From NCBI RefSeq assembly GCF_002893765.1, contig NZ_CP025938.1, forward strand, positions 2,685,501 to 2,749,500: a stretch of 64,000 nucleotides of DNA, given 5' to 3'. Position 1 is the stretch's first letter. Each line of letters starts with the position of its first letter. Source of the stretch: Tamlana carrageenivorans. GTDB taxonomy: Bacteria; Bacteroidota; Bacteroidia; Flavobacteriales; Flavobacteriaceae. Below the pieces are notes generated by a model. It worked only from the letters and a program-made list of their open reading frames with translations, was not told the DNA's origin and made no database searches. Of the stretch, positions 44,464-53,564 are shown in pieces. The position numbers and the translations under genes are program-made.

Positions 44464-45816
44464 ATGGCGCAAATAGAAAATAGTGCAGATCAGGTATTAG
44501 AAAAATCTTATGCAGAACAAGTATTAGAAAATTCGAATGCCTTGGCACAGTTTGGCGGATTTGATTTAATTGAGTCGGCTATCGATAATGTTCAAAACCT
44601 GAATCCAGAACGTAAGGCTAGAAAGAAAATTTTTCTATCTGAGAACAGTAAAAAACAAGAGCGAGAGGATCTGCTTAAAGTGTTGAATATCTGGGTGGAA
44701 ACTTTAAATTCTGAAGGTGATATTATTGATATCATTGAAAAAACTACCGAAAATGCAGCACGTACCAAAAATGTGTTGCAAAGAAATTTAAAGTTGGCTC
44801 TTGATGAAACCCGAGTATTGGAGTCGTCATACCGTTCGGTGGCATTGTTCTATAAAAACACCGATGAAGCGGCTATAAAAAACTTAAGTATTGTAAACGC
44901 CGAATTAGAGCAATTGGCGGATCTTGATAACCCAAGATTTTTTGATTATATCCGAGAGGAAATCGTGTCTAACTACGACCGTTTAGACTTGAGGGATAAT
45001 TATGCTTTACTGGTGCTTCCAGGGTATTTGGGAAGTAAGTCTGTTGTAGATAAATGGGCTAAAATGGCTCATGAAAATAAAGTCACTTTAATAACCGATT
45101 TTGTGCATCTGGATGAGCCTGATGATGTTATTGAGCTTTTTGAAAGTGCTAATTTAGCTAGTGGCGATGCGTATTTGTCCAATGTGATTATGACTTGCAA
45201 CTGGCTCGTAGGACGTGACAAAGTAGCTGAACTGGGTGAGGAAGACCATCTGTTCATTCCGCCGTCTACGGCATTGGCAGGCACGATTTACAAAACCTTA
45301 ATGTCTCAAGTTACAGCTGGTAAAAAACACGGTGGTTTAAGTGAAGTTGAGGCAGTTAGTTTCGATTTAAAAAAGAGTGAAATCGCTGTTTTAGAAAACC
45401 TAGGCTTAGTTCCTATGGTGAACGAATACGGTAAAGTCATGGCTTTTTCAGCCAAAACCTTATTTAACGGTGATAATATTGGATTGCAAACCTACTCCGT
45501 GGTGCGTGTTTTTGATTATATCTCGAAAGTTTTAATGGATTTTTTAAACCGTCGGGCATTTGAAAATTTCAATACCAAAACGAGAAACGAGATTTTAAAA
45601 CAAATCGTTAAGTTTTTAGATAGCGTGACGGGACCGGATAAACTGATAGAGAATTTTGATATCAAACGTTTCGAGCAAGATCAAAATCAGAAGGATAAAA
45701 TTCATGTTGATATTCGTTTAAAACCTTATTTCCCAGCCAAGAACTTCTTGATTTCTATGGACGGACAAAAAGGTGATGAAGGCACAGAATGGGACACCGA
45801 TTACTCCGAGCAATAA
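44464..45816 (+). CDS. tssC: T6SS sheath large subunit TssC
   Basis: 450 residues. Typical sheath features: the ALLVLPGYLGSKSVVDKWAK region, LAGTIYKTLMSQVTAGKKHG in the middle and PYFPAKNFLISMDGQKGDEG at the end. Together with TssB it makes the sheath that contracts to drive the tube. Full length for subtype iii. Confidence 0.93.
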   Translation: MAQIENSADQVLEKSYAEQVLENSNALAQFGGFDLIESAIDNVQNLNPERKARKKIFLSENSKKQEREDLLKVLNIWVETLNSEGDIIDIIEKTTENAARTKNVLQRNLKLALDETRVLESSYRSVALFYKNTDEAAIKNLSIVNAELEQLADLDNPRFFDYIREEIVSNYDRLDLRDNYALLVLPGYLGSKSVVDKWAKMAHENKVTLITDFVHLDEPDDVIELFESANLASGDAYLSNVIMTCNWLVGRDKVAELGEEDHLFIPPSTALAGTIYKTLMSQVTAGKKHGGLSEVEAVSFDLKKSEIAVLENLGLVPMVNEYGKVMAFSAKTLFNGDNIGLQTYSVVRVFDYISKVLMDFLNRRAFENFNTKTRNEILKQIVKFLDSVTGPDKLIENFDIKRFEQDQNQKDKIHVDIRLKPYFPAKNFLISMDGQKGDEGTEWDTDYSEQ

Positions 45817-45866
45817 ACTACGACCTCATATCTTTTAAATGATGCTTAACCTACGTCCTTTTTTTA

Positions 45867-46298
45867 ATGGCTGTTAATTATTATAAACTTCCTATACAGG
45901 CAAGGGATTTAATGACCAATGCGAGCTCCAAAATGGTGAGTTTAGAAGAATCTATTATAAACTATTTGCATTTGATTATGACAACCCGTTTTGGCGAATG
46001 TCAGTCAGATGCATCTTTTGGATGTGCCTTATGGGACGTTGATTTTAACAACATGGGGTCTAATCATAAACTCCGTGCTGTGATCGCAGATTCTTTAACC
46101 AAATCATTAAAACGCTACGAAAAAAGGCTGTCCCAAATCGAAATAAATGTCAATATCGAACAAGATGAAATGGATGGCAGAGCTACAGTGAGCCGCGTGA
46201 AAAAAATGGTGCTAGTGCATGTGATAGGCGTAATCAATAAAACCAATGAAAATTTTACTTACAAGGCTCATTTTTATATCGCGCCCTTATCGTATTAA
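45867..46298 (+). CDS. tssE: T6SS baseplate protein TssE (gp25-like)
   Basis: 143 residues. gp25-type signature with FGCALWDVDFN and a conserved Glu-rich region (LEESIINYLHLIMTTRFGEC). It belongs to the baseplate wedge that starts sheath assembly. Its stop is 3 nt before tssF. The N-terminal strand matches the phage T4 gp25 family in layout. Confidence 0.85.
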   Translation: MAVNYYKLPIQARDLMTNASSKMVSLEESIINYLHLIMTTRFGECQSDASFGCALWDVDFNNMGSNHKLRAVIADSLTKSLKRYEKRLSQIEINVNIEQDEMDGRATVSRVKKMVLVHVIGVINKTNENFTYKAHFYIAPLSY

Positions 46299-46301
46299 GT
46301 T

Positions 46302-48137
46302 ATGAGAATGAATGCTAAAGAAGCGATTACAAATCGCATGATGAAAAAAGCAGCCCGTTTATGGAATATTCCTGTAAACGAAATCAATGAAACCATAGAT
46401 CCTTTGGTCTCTTTATTGTTTTCGGCGTGTGCATCCGAATTGGAAAAGATTTCTGTAGCTATTAATGACACACAAATAAACACCACAGAACGACTTGTTC
46501 AGCTTATGGCTCCTTTATCTGCTTGTGAGATAAGGCCAGCACATGCGGTTGCTTATTGCGAATCGACGGTTCCAAAGACCATTATAACGCCAAACGATCA
46601 GTTTTTTTATAAGGATAAGCAGGCAGATTCTAATTCTAATCATCATCAAAATGATGTGTTTTTTACGCCAACACAAGAGACCACGTTATTGGATGCTCGC
46701 ATAAAATATATGTTTACGGGCAATAAATTGTTTACGTTTTCAGGACGTAAATCAAAAGAACTCACGCACATCATAGACCACCGAAGTGATACAGACCGAA
46801 CAACACTGTATTTGGGTATAGAAAGTAGTAATGCTGCGTTGGATTTGGAAAATGTGTCTTTTTATTTTGAATATTTAGGGGTCAACGATTCCGATCAGTT
46901 TTATCATCATTTAAAACATGCCACCTGGCGATTAGGACAACAAAAAATCGTTACCGTATCAGGTTATGCTAACTCTGAGGGTTTAGATGCTATGGATTTG
47001 GACGCTATTATTAACGGACAAGCCAATAGAGCAACTGCAGTTTGTGAAGAGATTAATCAGTATTATAAAAAGCACTTTGTCACCCTAAAAGGAGCAAATA
47101 GTATAGAAGAATTCCCAAGTTATGAAGCGTTTAAAAGTTTAAACAGCCATGATGCTGAATACTTTGATTTCCCTAATACTTTGTGGATTGAGGTTGAATT
47201 TTCAAGCATTGTGAATTCAAAAACATTAGAGCAATTGTTTTGTGGCATAAATGCATTTCCTGTAGTGAATAGAAAAATGCATCAGTTTAGTTATCAAATG
47301 AAAAACATCATTGATATCATACCTGTTATTTCTGAATCGCCTTTTTTTGATATTAAATCCATTGAAAATACTTCTGGTCAAACATATAAAAACCAAGGCA
47401 CTCAGGTTTCCGAAGCCGATAAAGGAGGTTATATTTTAAAAAATGCTCATGTTGGTAAACTCGATTCCCGAAATGCTAAGGAATATCTAAGTCATTTAAT
47501 TGGGCTGATTAAAGATGAAAGTGCTGCTTTTCAGTTTTATAATCATGAGTTTTTACAGAACGATTTAAATGTTTTAAACCAAACGGTTGCTGTCATCGAA
47601 AAAAAGTTAGATGAGGTTATTAAAGAAGGTGCTCATGCCCATTATATTTATTTAAATCCGTATGAAAGCAATGAAACGATTCAGGTTACTTACTGGACTA
47701 CAAATGGGGCAGAAGCGAATCATATCAAAGCTAGAAAGGCCTTAGAGGTTTATAAAGGCAAACATTTAAATACGAAAAGCAGTTATTTGGTAACTCCTGT
47801 TTTTGGTGGTCGACACCAATTGAATTCAGAACAACGCTTGCAAGCCTACAGACGGGGTGTTTTAACTCAAAATAAAATTGTTACCGAAGAGGACATCAAG
47901 GCGGTTTGCTATGAATTATATACAAATCATATGGCATCGGTTGAAATAAAAAAAGGAATGACCACCGATTTGTTAGTAAACAAAGGTATGTCGCCGTGTA
48001 TTGAAATTACTTTATCAGCAAGTGAAAATTCGAATCTGAAACCCCACGAATGGGATTACCTAAATCATTGTTTAAAAACCATTTTAGAAAAACAGTCGAC
48101 TAATGTTTTTCCCTTTCAAATAATTAATAAATCCTAA
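46302..48137 (+). CDS. tssF: T6SS baseplate protein TssF
   Basis: 611 residues, usual length. Features: ARLWNIPVNEINETIDPLVS near the start, ERLVQLMAPLSACEIRPAHA following it and the terminal FPFQIINKS. It normally joins with TssG and TssK in the wedge; the usual partner tssG is absent in the window, and a PKD gene follows instead. Confidence 0.85.
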   Translation: MRMNAKEAITNRMMKKAARLWNIPVNEINETIDPLVSLLFSACASELEKISVAINDTQINTTERLVQLMAPLSACEIRPAHAVAYCESTVPKTIITPNDQFFYKDKQADSNSNHHQNDVFFTPTQETTLLDARIKYMFTGNKLFTFSGRKSKELTHIIDHRSDTDRTTLYLGIESSNAALDLENVSFYFEYLGVNDSDQFYHHLKHATWRLGQQKIVTVSGYANSEGLDAMDLDAIINGQANRATAVCEEINQYYKKHFVTLKGANSIEEFPSYEAFKSLNSHDAEYFDFPNTLWIEVEFSSIVNSKTLEQLFCGINAFPVVNRKMHQFSYQMKNIIDIIPVISESPFFDIKSIENTSGQTYKNQGTQVSEADKGGYILKNAHVGKLDSRNAKEYLSHLIGLIKDESAAFQFYNHEFLQNDLNVLNQTVAVIEKKLDEVIKEGAHAHYIYLNPYESNETIQVTYWTTNGAEANHIKARKALEVYKGKHLNTKSSYLVTPVFGGRHQLNSEQRLQAYRRGVLTQNKIVTEEDIKAVCYELYTNHMASVEIKKGMTTDLLVNKGMSPCIEITLSASENSNLKPHEWDYLNHCLKTILEKQSTNVFPFQIINKS

Positions 48138-48149
48138 ATAAAAGTATTG

Positions 48150-49139
48150 ATGCGTACAAATGGTCATGAAACGGCAGCAAAGTACCTAGATAAGTCTGTT
48201 ATTTATTTTTTTATATGTGTTTTCCTGATATCAGGATCAGCTTTGGGTTACCGGTTTTATAACAGTTTTCCATGTGAGCAGTTGGTCATGGATATCAATG
48301 CTAGAAGCTATCGTATTAGCGAGCTAATCAAGTTTACAGACCTCACAGAACATAGTAAAAATAGGCAATGGTATTTTGGAGATAGCACTGCGGTTAGCGA
48401 TAAAAGAGAAGTGCTGCATGTGTATACCAAGCCTGGTAAATACCTCGTGCGATTGCGAGTTAATGGCAGTTGCATAAAGGAAACTACCCTTGTTATTAAA
48501 GATAAAAAAGTATTGATTGATCCGAATAAAATACCCAATCTGAAGGTTCCAGACAGTATCACGGTTGGTCAAACGCTAGTTTTAACCGATAGCACCCCAG
48601 AAGCCCATAGCTGGGAATGGCGTTTTGGAGAAACGGCTCATGCCAATGCCACGACACAAACAGCATCCTATAGCTACGAAAGTTTTGGTTTAAAAACCAT
48701 TACCCTTATTGTTAATGGGGACATTAAGCATATGGCTAAAAAGCGTATTCGAGTGTATGAAAACACGGTGCTTGACGAAGCTCCAATAAAAGCAATTAAA
48801 CCTAAGAAACGAGAAATTGGTTGGGACATACCTTATGAACCTGTGGTTAAAGAGGTTGAAAAAAAGGATGAAAAAGTGCCTTTTATAAGTGAAGAAGATT
48901 TTGCTAAAGCGTTGATTAAAGTGTCTCAAGAAGAGATTACAGAGAAAGCATTTGAACCGTATTTCTGCGGAAATATTAATAAAAACATTGTGGTAGATGG
49001 TAAAAACATGACTTTTTTAGTCTTCTGCAAAAAGATAAGAGGTAAGAAGATAAAAATTAAGAGGTTAACGCTTTTTAGAAATGAATCAACCAACTGTATT
49101 GAAAATATTAACCTAGAATACAATAGAAAAATCCTTTAG
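48150..49139 (+). CDS. Membrane-anchored PKD-domain T6SS protein (TssP candidate)
   Basis: 330 residues, start ATG 48150 (a TTG lies 3 nt upstream). One N-terminal transmembrane helix (VIYFFICVFLISGSALGY), then two PKD/Ig-like domains with the signature pairs WYFGDSTAVSDKREVLHVYT and WEWRFGETAHANATTQTASY, then a basic linker and a last domain of about 100 residues. It sits between tssF and tssK, which it abuts with no gap, so it is part of the T6SS. Subtype iii trans-envelope components are named TssN to TssR; this fits TssP best in type, but I could not confirm the match. It is not TssG. Confidence 0.65.
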   Translation: MRTNGHETAAKYLDKSVIYFFICVFLISGSALGYRFYNSFPCEQLVMDINARSYRISELIKFTDLTEHSKNRQWYFGDSTAVSDKREVLHVYTKPGKYLVRLRVNGSCIKETTLVIKDKKVLIDPNKIPNLKVPDSITVGQTLVLTDSTPEAHSWEWRFGETAHANATTQTASYSYESFGLKTITLIVNGDIKHMAKKRIRVYENTVLDEAPIKAIKPKKREIGWDIPYEPVVKEVEKKDEKVPFISEEDFAKALIKVSQEEITEKAFEPYFCGNINKNIVVDGKNMTFLVFCKKIRGKKIKIKRLTLFRNESTNCIENINLEYNRKIL

Positions 49140-50288
49140 ATGGCCTATAAACATAGAATTAATTGGGTGGATGGCATGAAAATTAATAAAGATCATTTTA
49201 TTGGTTTTGAAGATGCTATGATGCAGCAAATGATGCAAATGAACCGCCGGTTTGTGAATCAAAATAATTATGGATTGCTACCGCATACAAAATCTAACGA
49301 AGATGCTGTAAAACTGTCTATATCTATTGACGGTATGGATACTTTAAGTGTTGTTATCCATAAGTGCTTTGCAGTGACTTTAGGTGGTCTTCACATTGAA
49401 ATAGATGATAGGATCCAAGATGCTCAGGAAATTTCAGAACGTATCAACATACGTGAATTTATTAAGAATGACACAAGCCAAATAGGATATGTCCTATTAG
49501 CGGCTAATCCTTTTCAAAGAGTAGCTATTGGGGAGGTTAATTCAGGCGAAGAGCCTTATCGAAGACCATATGTATTACAAGGATATGAGATGACATTGGT
49601 TTCAGAAAAGGATTTGAATACTAACGACACCGGACTAAATAATATCGTAGTAGCTAAAGTTTTACAAGACGGCGATTCCGTAAACTTGGTCGATGATTAT
49701 ATCCCGCCATGTACTTCCATACAAGGTCATTCCGAGTTAAAACAAACGTACATAGATGTTGATGTGTATCTGAATAAAATGGAATGGTATGGTCTTCAAA
49801 TCATTTTGAAAATTCAGCAAAAAAATCAAACTAACGAGTTATCCCAAATCGTCCTCAGTATAGCCAAGGAGGTACTATATTATTTAAGAAGCACGATGTC
49901 TAGTTTTAGAAATATGGATAAATACGCTCCCCCGATCGACATGATTACTAAGGTGATGAGTTTGGCAAGAATCATTAAAGGTGGCATAGATTTGAGTATT
50001 GGGTCTGGAAAGGAAAACTTATTAAATTATATTTCAGATTGGTGTGATGTGAGCCAGGTGACTTTTGAAAATGTGATTGATAATATGGTGAATTTGGAGT
50101 ATTGTCATTACGATAGTGCTCAGGCTATCGAAAAGGTATCTGAATTCACTTTACTTACGCATAGTTTATTTAAAAAATTAAATGAATTAGAATATATCGG
50201 AAAGAAATCAGACTCCAGCATTTTCGTAAAAGAAGATGTAATAATAAAAGAACCAGAGAAAAAACGACGTCGTTTTTTTATGGAGTAA
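49140..50288 (+). CDS. tssK: T6SS baseplate-to-membrane connector TssK
   Basis: 382 residues. Bacteroidota TssK: INWVDGMKINKDHFIGFEDA at the start and NRRFVNQNNYGLLPHTK following, as in this family. TssK links the baseplate to the trans-envelope complex. The ATG follows the preceding stop directly. Ends in a Lys/Arg-rich tail (KEPEKKRRRFFME-like). Confidence 0.88.
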   Translation: MAYKHRINWVDGMKINKDHFIGFEDAMMQQMMQMNRRFVNQNNYGLLPHTKSNEDAVKLSISIDGMDTLSVVIHKCFAVTLGGLHIEIDDRIQDAQEISERINIREFIKNDTSQIGYVLLAANPFQRVAIGEVNSGEEPYRRPYVLQGYEMTLVSEKDLNTNDTGLNNIVVAKVLQDGDSVNLVDDYIPPCTSIQGHSELKQTYIDVDVYLNKMEWYGLQIILKIQQKNQTNELSQIVLSIAKEVLYYLRSTMSSFRNMDKYAPPIDMITKVMSLARIIKGGIDLSIGSGKENLLNYISDWCDVSQVTFENVIDNMVNLEYCHYDSAQAIEKVSEFTLLTHSLFKKLNELEYIGKKSDSSIFVKEDVIIKEPEKKRRRFFME

Positions 50289-50325
50289 TTAGTGACGTCA
50301 TTCAATAATCAAAATCAAAAGAGAT

Positions 50326-50835
50326 ATGAAACCAAAGAATATTAAAGCACGAAGGTCCAGTTTTATTAAATTTTTATTACTGTTTATGCTAACCGTAACT
50401 ACCATTGTAGGGGCTGTGTTTTTTAATTATAGTGTGCCCTTAAAGGAAAATACGCTACTAAAGGAACGCACAAGAAATATACAGCAAGAAATCGATTTTC
50501 AAAAAAGTTTTGCTTTAAGAGTGCATCATGTACAGGCCATGATTGATTCGTTAGGTGCTCCCGGACAAAATATAGCGTTTACAAATACTTTAATTCATGG
50601 TAAGCTAGCCGATTTACAAAGTTCCATTCCGCAAAAAGACTCAACCTATCTTTATAATATGTATACTGATATTGTTGAAGCGCTTGTAGGCTTACAAAGT
50701 ACTAAAAATGATCTCCTTAGTTTAGAAAATGCCAGAAAACGTATTGATGAGTATAAAGAGGTTTTAGATGAGACTAGAACTGAATTAGAGCAAACAAAAA
50801 GAGACCTTGATATTTTAAGAATTTCTAGAAACTAA
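50326..50835 (+). CDS. tssO: T6SS transmembrane protein TssO
   Basis: 169 residues: a basic N-terminus, one transmembrane helix (FLLLFMLTVTTIVGAVFFNY), then a periplasmic coiled coil ending in heptad-like repeats (YKEVLDETRTELEQTKRDLD). This matches the TssO layout in subtype iii, where it is part of the trans-envelope complex replacing TssJLM. Confidence 0.8.
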   Translation: MKPKNIKARRSSFIKFLLLFMLTVTTIVGAVFFNYSVPLKENTLLKERTRNIQQEIDFQKSFALRVHHVQAMIDSLGAPGQNIAFTNTLIHGKLADLQSSIPQKDSTYLYNMYTDIVEALVGLQSTKNDLLSLENARKRIDEYKEVLDETRTELEQTKRDLDILRISRN

Positions 50836-50871
50836 TTGAGGTTCAGTTCAATTAAATGATTATAAAATGAT

Positions 50872-52698
50872 ATGGCATTACAGTCTGTAACAACAATTTA
50901 TATTGGTAGCAACCCAATAAACGCTTTTAAAACGTTTACTTTAAATCAAAATATTAGCGCACACCATGTTTTAAATTTGGAATGCCGAATTGATGTTTTA
51001 GAACATCAAAATGAAGACTTCTTAAACACCGCAAAAAAGTATTTGGGCGAGATTTTAACGCTTCAAGTGACTTCGCTAGCTCAATTCGAAAATTATAAAA
51101 GTCTTGATTTTAAGGGTGTGGTAACGGCGGTTTCGAATAAAAGAGGGAAAAATGGCGAGCATATCATGTTTATAAAGGCAGAGAGCCCAACAGTGATTTG
51201 TGATGCTGGATTGCATTTTAATTCTTTTCAAGATAAAAGTTTGAATGCTATTTTATCGGACGTGTTTCAAAATGTTGATACATCTAAATTAAGCACAAGT
51301 TTTAATCCGGATTTTACCGATGCAATAACGTATTCCGTTCAGCAAAAAGAAAGTTCTTGGCACTACGTGAAACGCTTGGCTATGCAATATGGTGAATGGC
51401 TGTTTTATGATGGTAAAAAATTAATTTTCGGAACCCCAGAAGCCGGGGACGACGTGGTCTTAAAATATGGATTTGATTTACAGGGGTATTCTATTGATTT
51501 AAGGCCATTACCTAATAGTTTTCATTATGCAAGTAAAGACTATATAAATAATGAAGTTTATGCTTCACAAAGTTCTGAAAATACTACAGAAGCTTCCGGC
51601 TATCATGGTTTTGTAAATGATTGTAGTCGAAATTTATATACTGAAGAAGCTGAGGTTTGGGTAAATGGTTTTTCTGGAGACGCCCACCAACAGCGATTAA
51701 ATGACCAAGAGGAACAGCAAAAAAAAGTTGTTGAAGCTAGTCAAGTTTTTTTGAAGGGAAACAGCGATAATCCCGGAGTGTCCCTTGGGAAAATTATTGA
51801 AATTACCGATGATGCAGGAAGTCGAGGACGTTACCGCATCATTAAAGTAACGCATAGTAATTATGAAAATGGACAATACAACAATATTTTTGAAGGCATA
51901 AGTGCTGATATCGATAAGTGTCCATTTAATAACCCAGAAGCCTCGGCTAAAAGTCATTCGCAAAGCGCTGTAGTCATCGAAAATGCCGATCCAGAAGGTT
52001 TGTCACGAGTAAAAGTGCAATTTTCATGGCAAATTAGGAATAATGAAAGTACACCATGGATACGCGTGTTAACGCCGCATGCTGGGAACGAAAAAGGATT
52101 TCATTTTATTCCAGAAATTGATGAAGAAGTTTTGGGTGGTTTTGAAAATTCGAATGCAGAACATCCTTATGTATTGGGAAACTTGTATAATGGCAAACAG
52201 AAAGTTGAAGCCTGGCAATCGGATTCGAATGCGATTAAAGCCATACGAACCCGTAGCGGACATACCATAGAGCTCAACGATGAAGATGGCGAAGAAAAAA
52301 TAAATATTTATGATAACGCTGGGAGTATCATCACCTTCGATACCCAGGCAAAATCCTTATACATCACTACAGTGGAAAATTTAGAATTTCAGGCGAAAAA
52401 TATTAAAATGACCGCCGAAGAAAATATACAATGTGAAGCTAAAAATAATTTGTCACTGGCTGCTGAAGGCGATACCCAAATCGCTAGTCAGGGTCTATTA
52501 AATTTGCAATCTGAAAATGATTTAACTTTAAACAGTGCTGCCAATATTAAGGTTAAATCTGAGGCTAGCATAGAAGTTCAGGCACAAAGTATTCGTGCTG
52601 AAGGGCAGGTTTCTACAGAAATAAAGGGGCAGCAAACTAAAATTCAAGGTCAAATTACAGCCTTAGAAGGTGCTAGTGGAAAAATTGAAATTATATAA
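50872..52698 (+). CDS. tssI: T6SS spike protein VgrG (TssI)
   Basis: 608 residues. The gp27-like part (YSVQQKESSWHYVKRLAMQY) is followed by the gp5 OB domain (VVIENADPEGLSRVKVQFSW, then TPWIRVLTPHAGNEKGFHFI) and a beta-helix needle of short repeats near the end (e.g. NLSLAAEGDTQIASQGLLNL). No extra effector domain lies after the needle, so it is a structural spike rather than a fused effector. Effector and PAAR genes are not seen next to it. The 255 nt before nrfH hold no recognised feature. Confidence 0.9.
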   Translation: MALQSVTTIYIGSNPINAFKTFTLNQNISAHHVLNLECRIDVLEHQNEDFLNTAKKYLGEILTLQVTSLAQFENYKSLDFKGVVTAVSNKRGKNGEHIMFIKAESPTVICDAGLHFNSFQDKSLNAILSDVFQNVDTSKLSTSFNPDFTDAITYSVQQKESSWHYVKRLAMQYGEWLFYDGKKLIFGTPEAGDDVVLKYGFDLQGYSIDLRPLPNSFHYASKDYINNEVYASQSSENTTEASGYHGFVNDCSRNLYTEEAEVWVNGFSGDAHQQRLNDQEEQQKKVVEASQVFLKGNSDNPGVSLGKIIEITDDAGSRGRYRIIKVTHSNYENGQYNNIFEGISADIDKCPFNNPEASAKSHSQSAVVIENADPEGLSRVKVQFSWQIRNNESTPWIRVLTPHAGNEKGFHFIPEIDEEVLGGFENSNAEHPYVLGNLYNGKQKVEAWQSDSNAIKAIRTRSGHTIELNDEDGEEKINIYDNAGSIITFDTQAKSLYITTVENLEFQAKNIKMTAEENIQCEAKNNLSLAAEGDTQIASQGLLNLQSENDLTLNSAANIKVKSEASIEVQAQSIRAEGQVSTEIKGQQTKIQGQITALEGASGKIEII

Positions 52699-52953
52699 TA
52701 GGTTGTACATTAAAATAGGCAATTGAATTTCATTTAAATTCGGATTGAATTGTTGTTGTTATTTATATTCATTCTTGATAACAGATAAATGTGTAAATTT
52801 TAGCTGAAAATTGTTTGAGTGGAATTAGAAATTAACTAAATTTAACATTTCAAAATGGTCTGGTTTTTCAAGATATTCATTCATTGAAAGAATCTTGGTA
52901 GAAAAAAGCAGTGCATTGTGTTTTTTAATTATTTCTAAGATCAAATCAATTTG

Positions 52954-53550
52954 ATGCGAAACAAGAAAATATTACCACCAAAAGAATCTAAGTGGCGAAC
53001 TACAGCAGTGTTTTTTATTGCTGTTATTATTGGTTTAGGCCTTTTTATGGCTAGAGAATCTAAAATCGTTTCTTATATGTCTGATGATCCCCAAGCTTGC
53101 GTGAATTGCCATGTAATGACTCCTGTTTACAACAGTTGGATGCACAGTTCTCATCGCGAATGGGCGAAATGTAATGACTGTCATGTACCTCATGATAACG
53201 TTTTCAATAAATATTATTTTAAAGCTAAAGACGGACTTTATCACGCTTCTGTTTTTACGATGCGGGCCGAGCCAGATGTTATCGAAATGAAGGAAGCCTC
53301 ACAAGAAGTGGTTCAAAGCAATTGTATTCGTTGCCATGTGCAACAGGTCACTCAAGTGAAATATGATGGATGGATTGAAGGGCATCAAGAAAATAGGTTA
53401 GGACGCCAATGTTGGAGTTGTCACAAACAAGTGCCTCATGGAAAAGTACACGGATTATCAACCATAAAATTTAATATAGCACCGATACCTACAGATCGCG
53501 AGGACGAACTTGTTATTCCTGAGTGGATGCAAGAGCAGATTAAAGAATAA
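52954..53550 (+). CDS. nrfH: Cytochrome c nitrite reductase small subunit NrfH
   Basis: 199 residues. An N-terminal membrane anchor (TAVFFIAVIIGLGLFMA) and four CxxCH heme motifs: CVNCH, CNDCH, CIRCH and CWSCH. It takes electrons from menaquinol to NrfA in the periplasm. Followed 14 nt later by nrfA. A TTG in frame lies 3 nt upstream of the chosen ATG. Confidence 0.93.
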   Translation: MRNKKILPPKESKWRTTAVFFIAVIIGLGLFMARESKIVSYMSDDPQACVNCHVMTPVYNSWMHSSHREWAKCNDCHVPHDNVFNKYYFKAKDGLYHASVFTMRAEPDVIEMKEASQEVVQSNCIRCHVQQVTQVKYDGWIEGHQENRLGRQCWSCHKQVPHGKVHGLSTIKFNIAPIPTDREDELVIPEWMQEQIKE

Positions 53551-53564
53551 TAAAAGTACAACAG

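Noticed and set aside
48308..49123. Minus-strand open frames inside the T6SS genes
   Set aside because: They overlap well-supported genes, have no start signals and show no domain features.
40712..52698. Prophage tail or extracellular contractile injection system
   Set aside because: ClpV, TssF, TssK, TssO and Bacteroidota-type Hcp are T6SS-specific; there are no tail-fibre, capsid or lysis genes.
50872..52698. VgrG with fused effector domain
   Set aside because: The protein ends within the beta-helix needle repeats; no extra domain follows.
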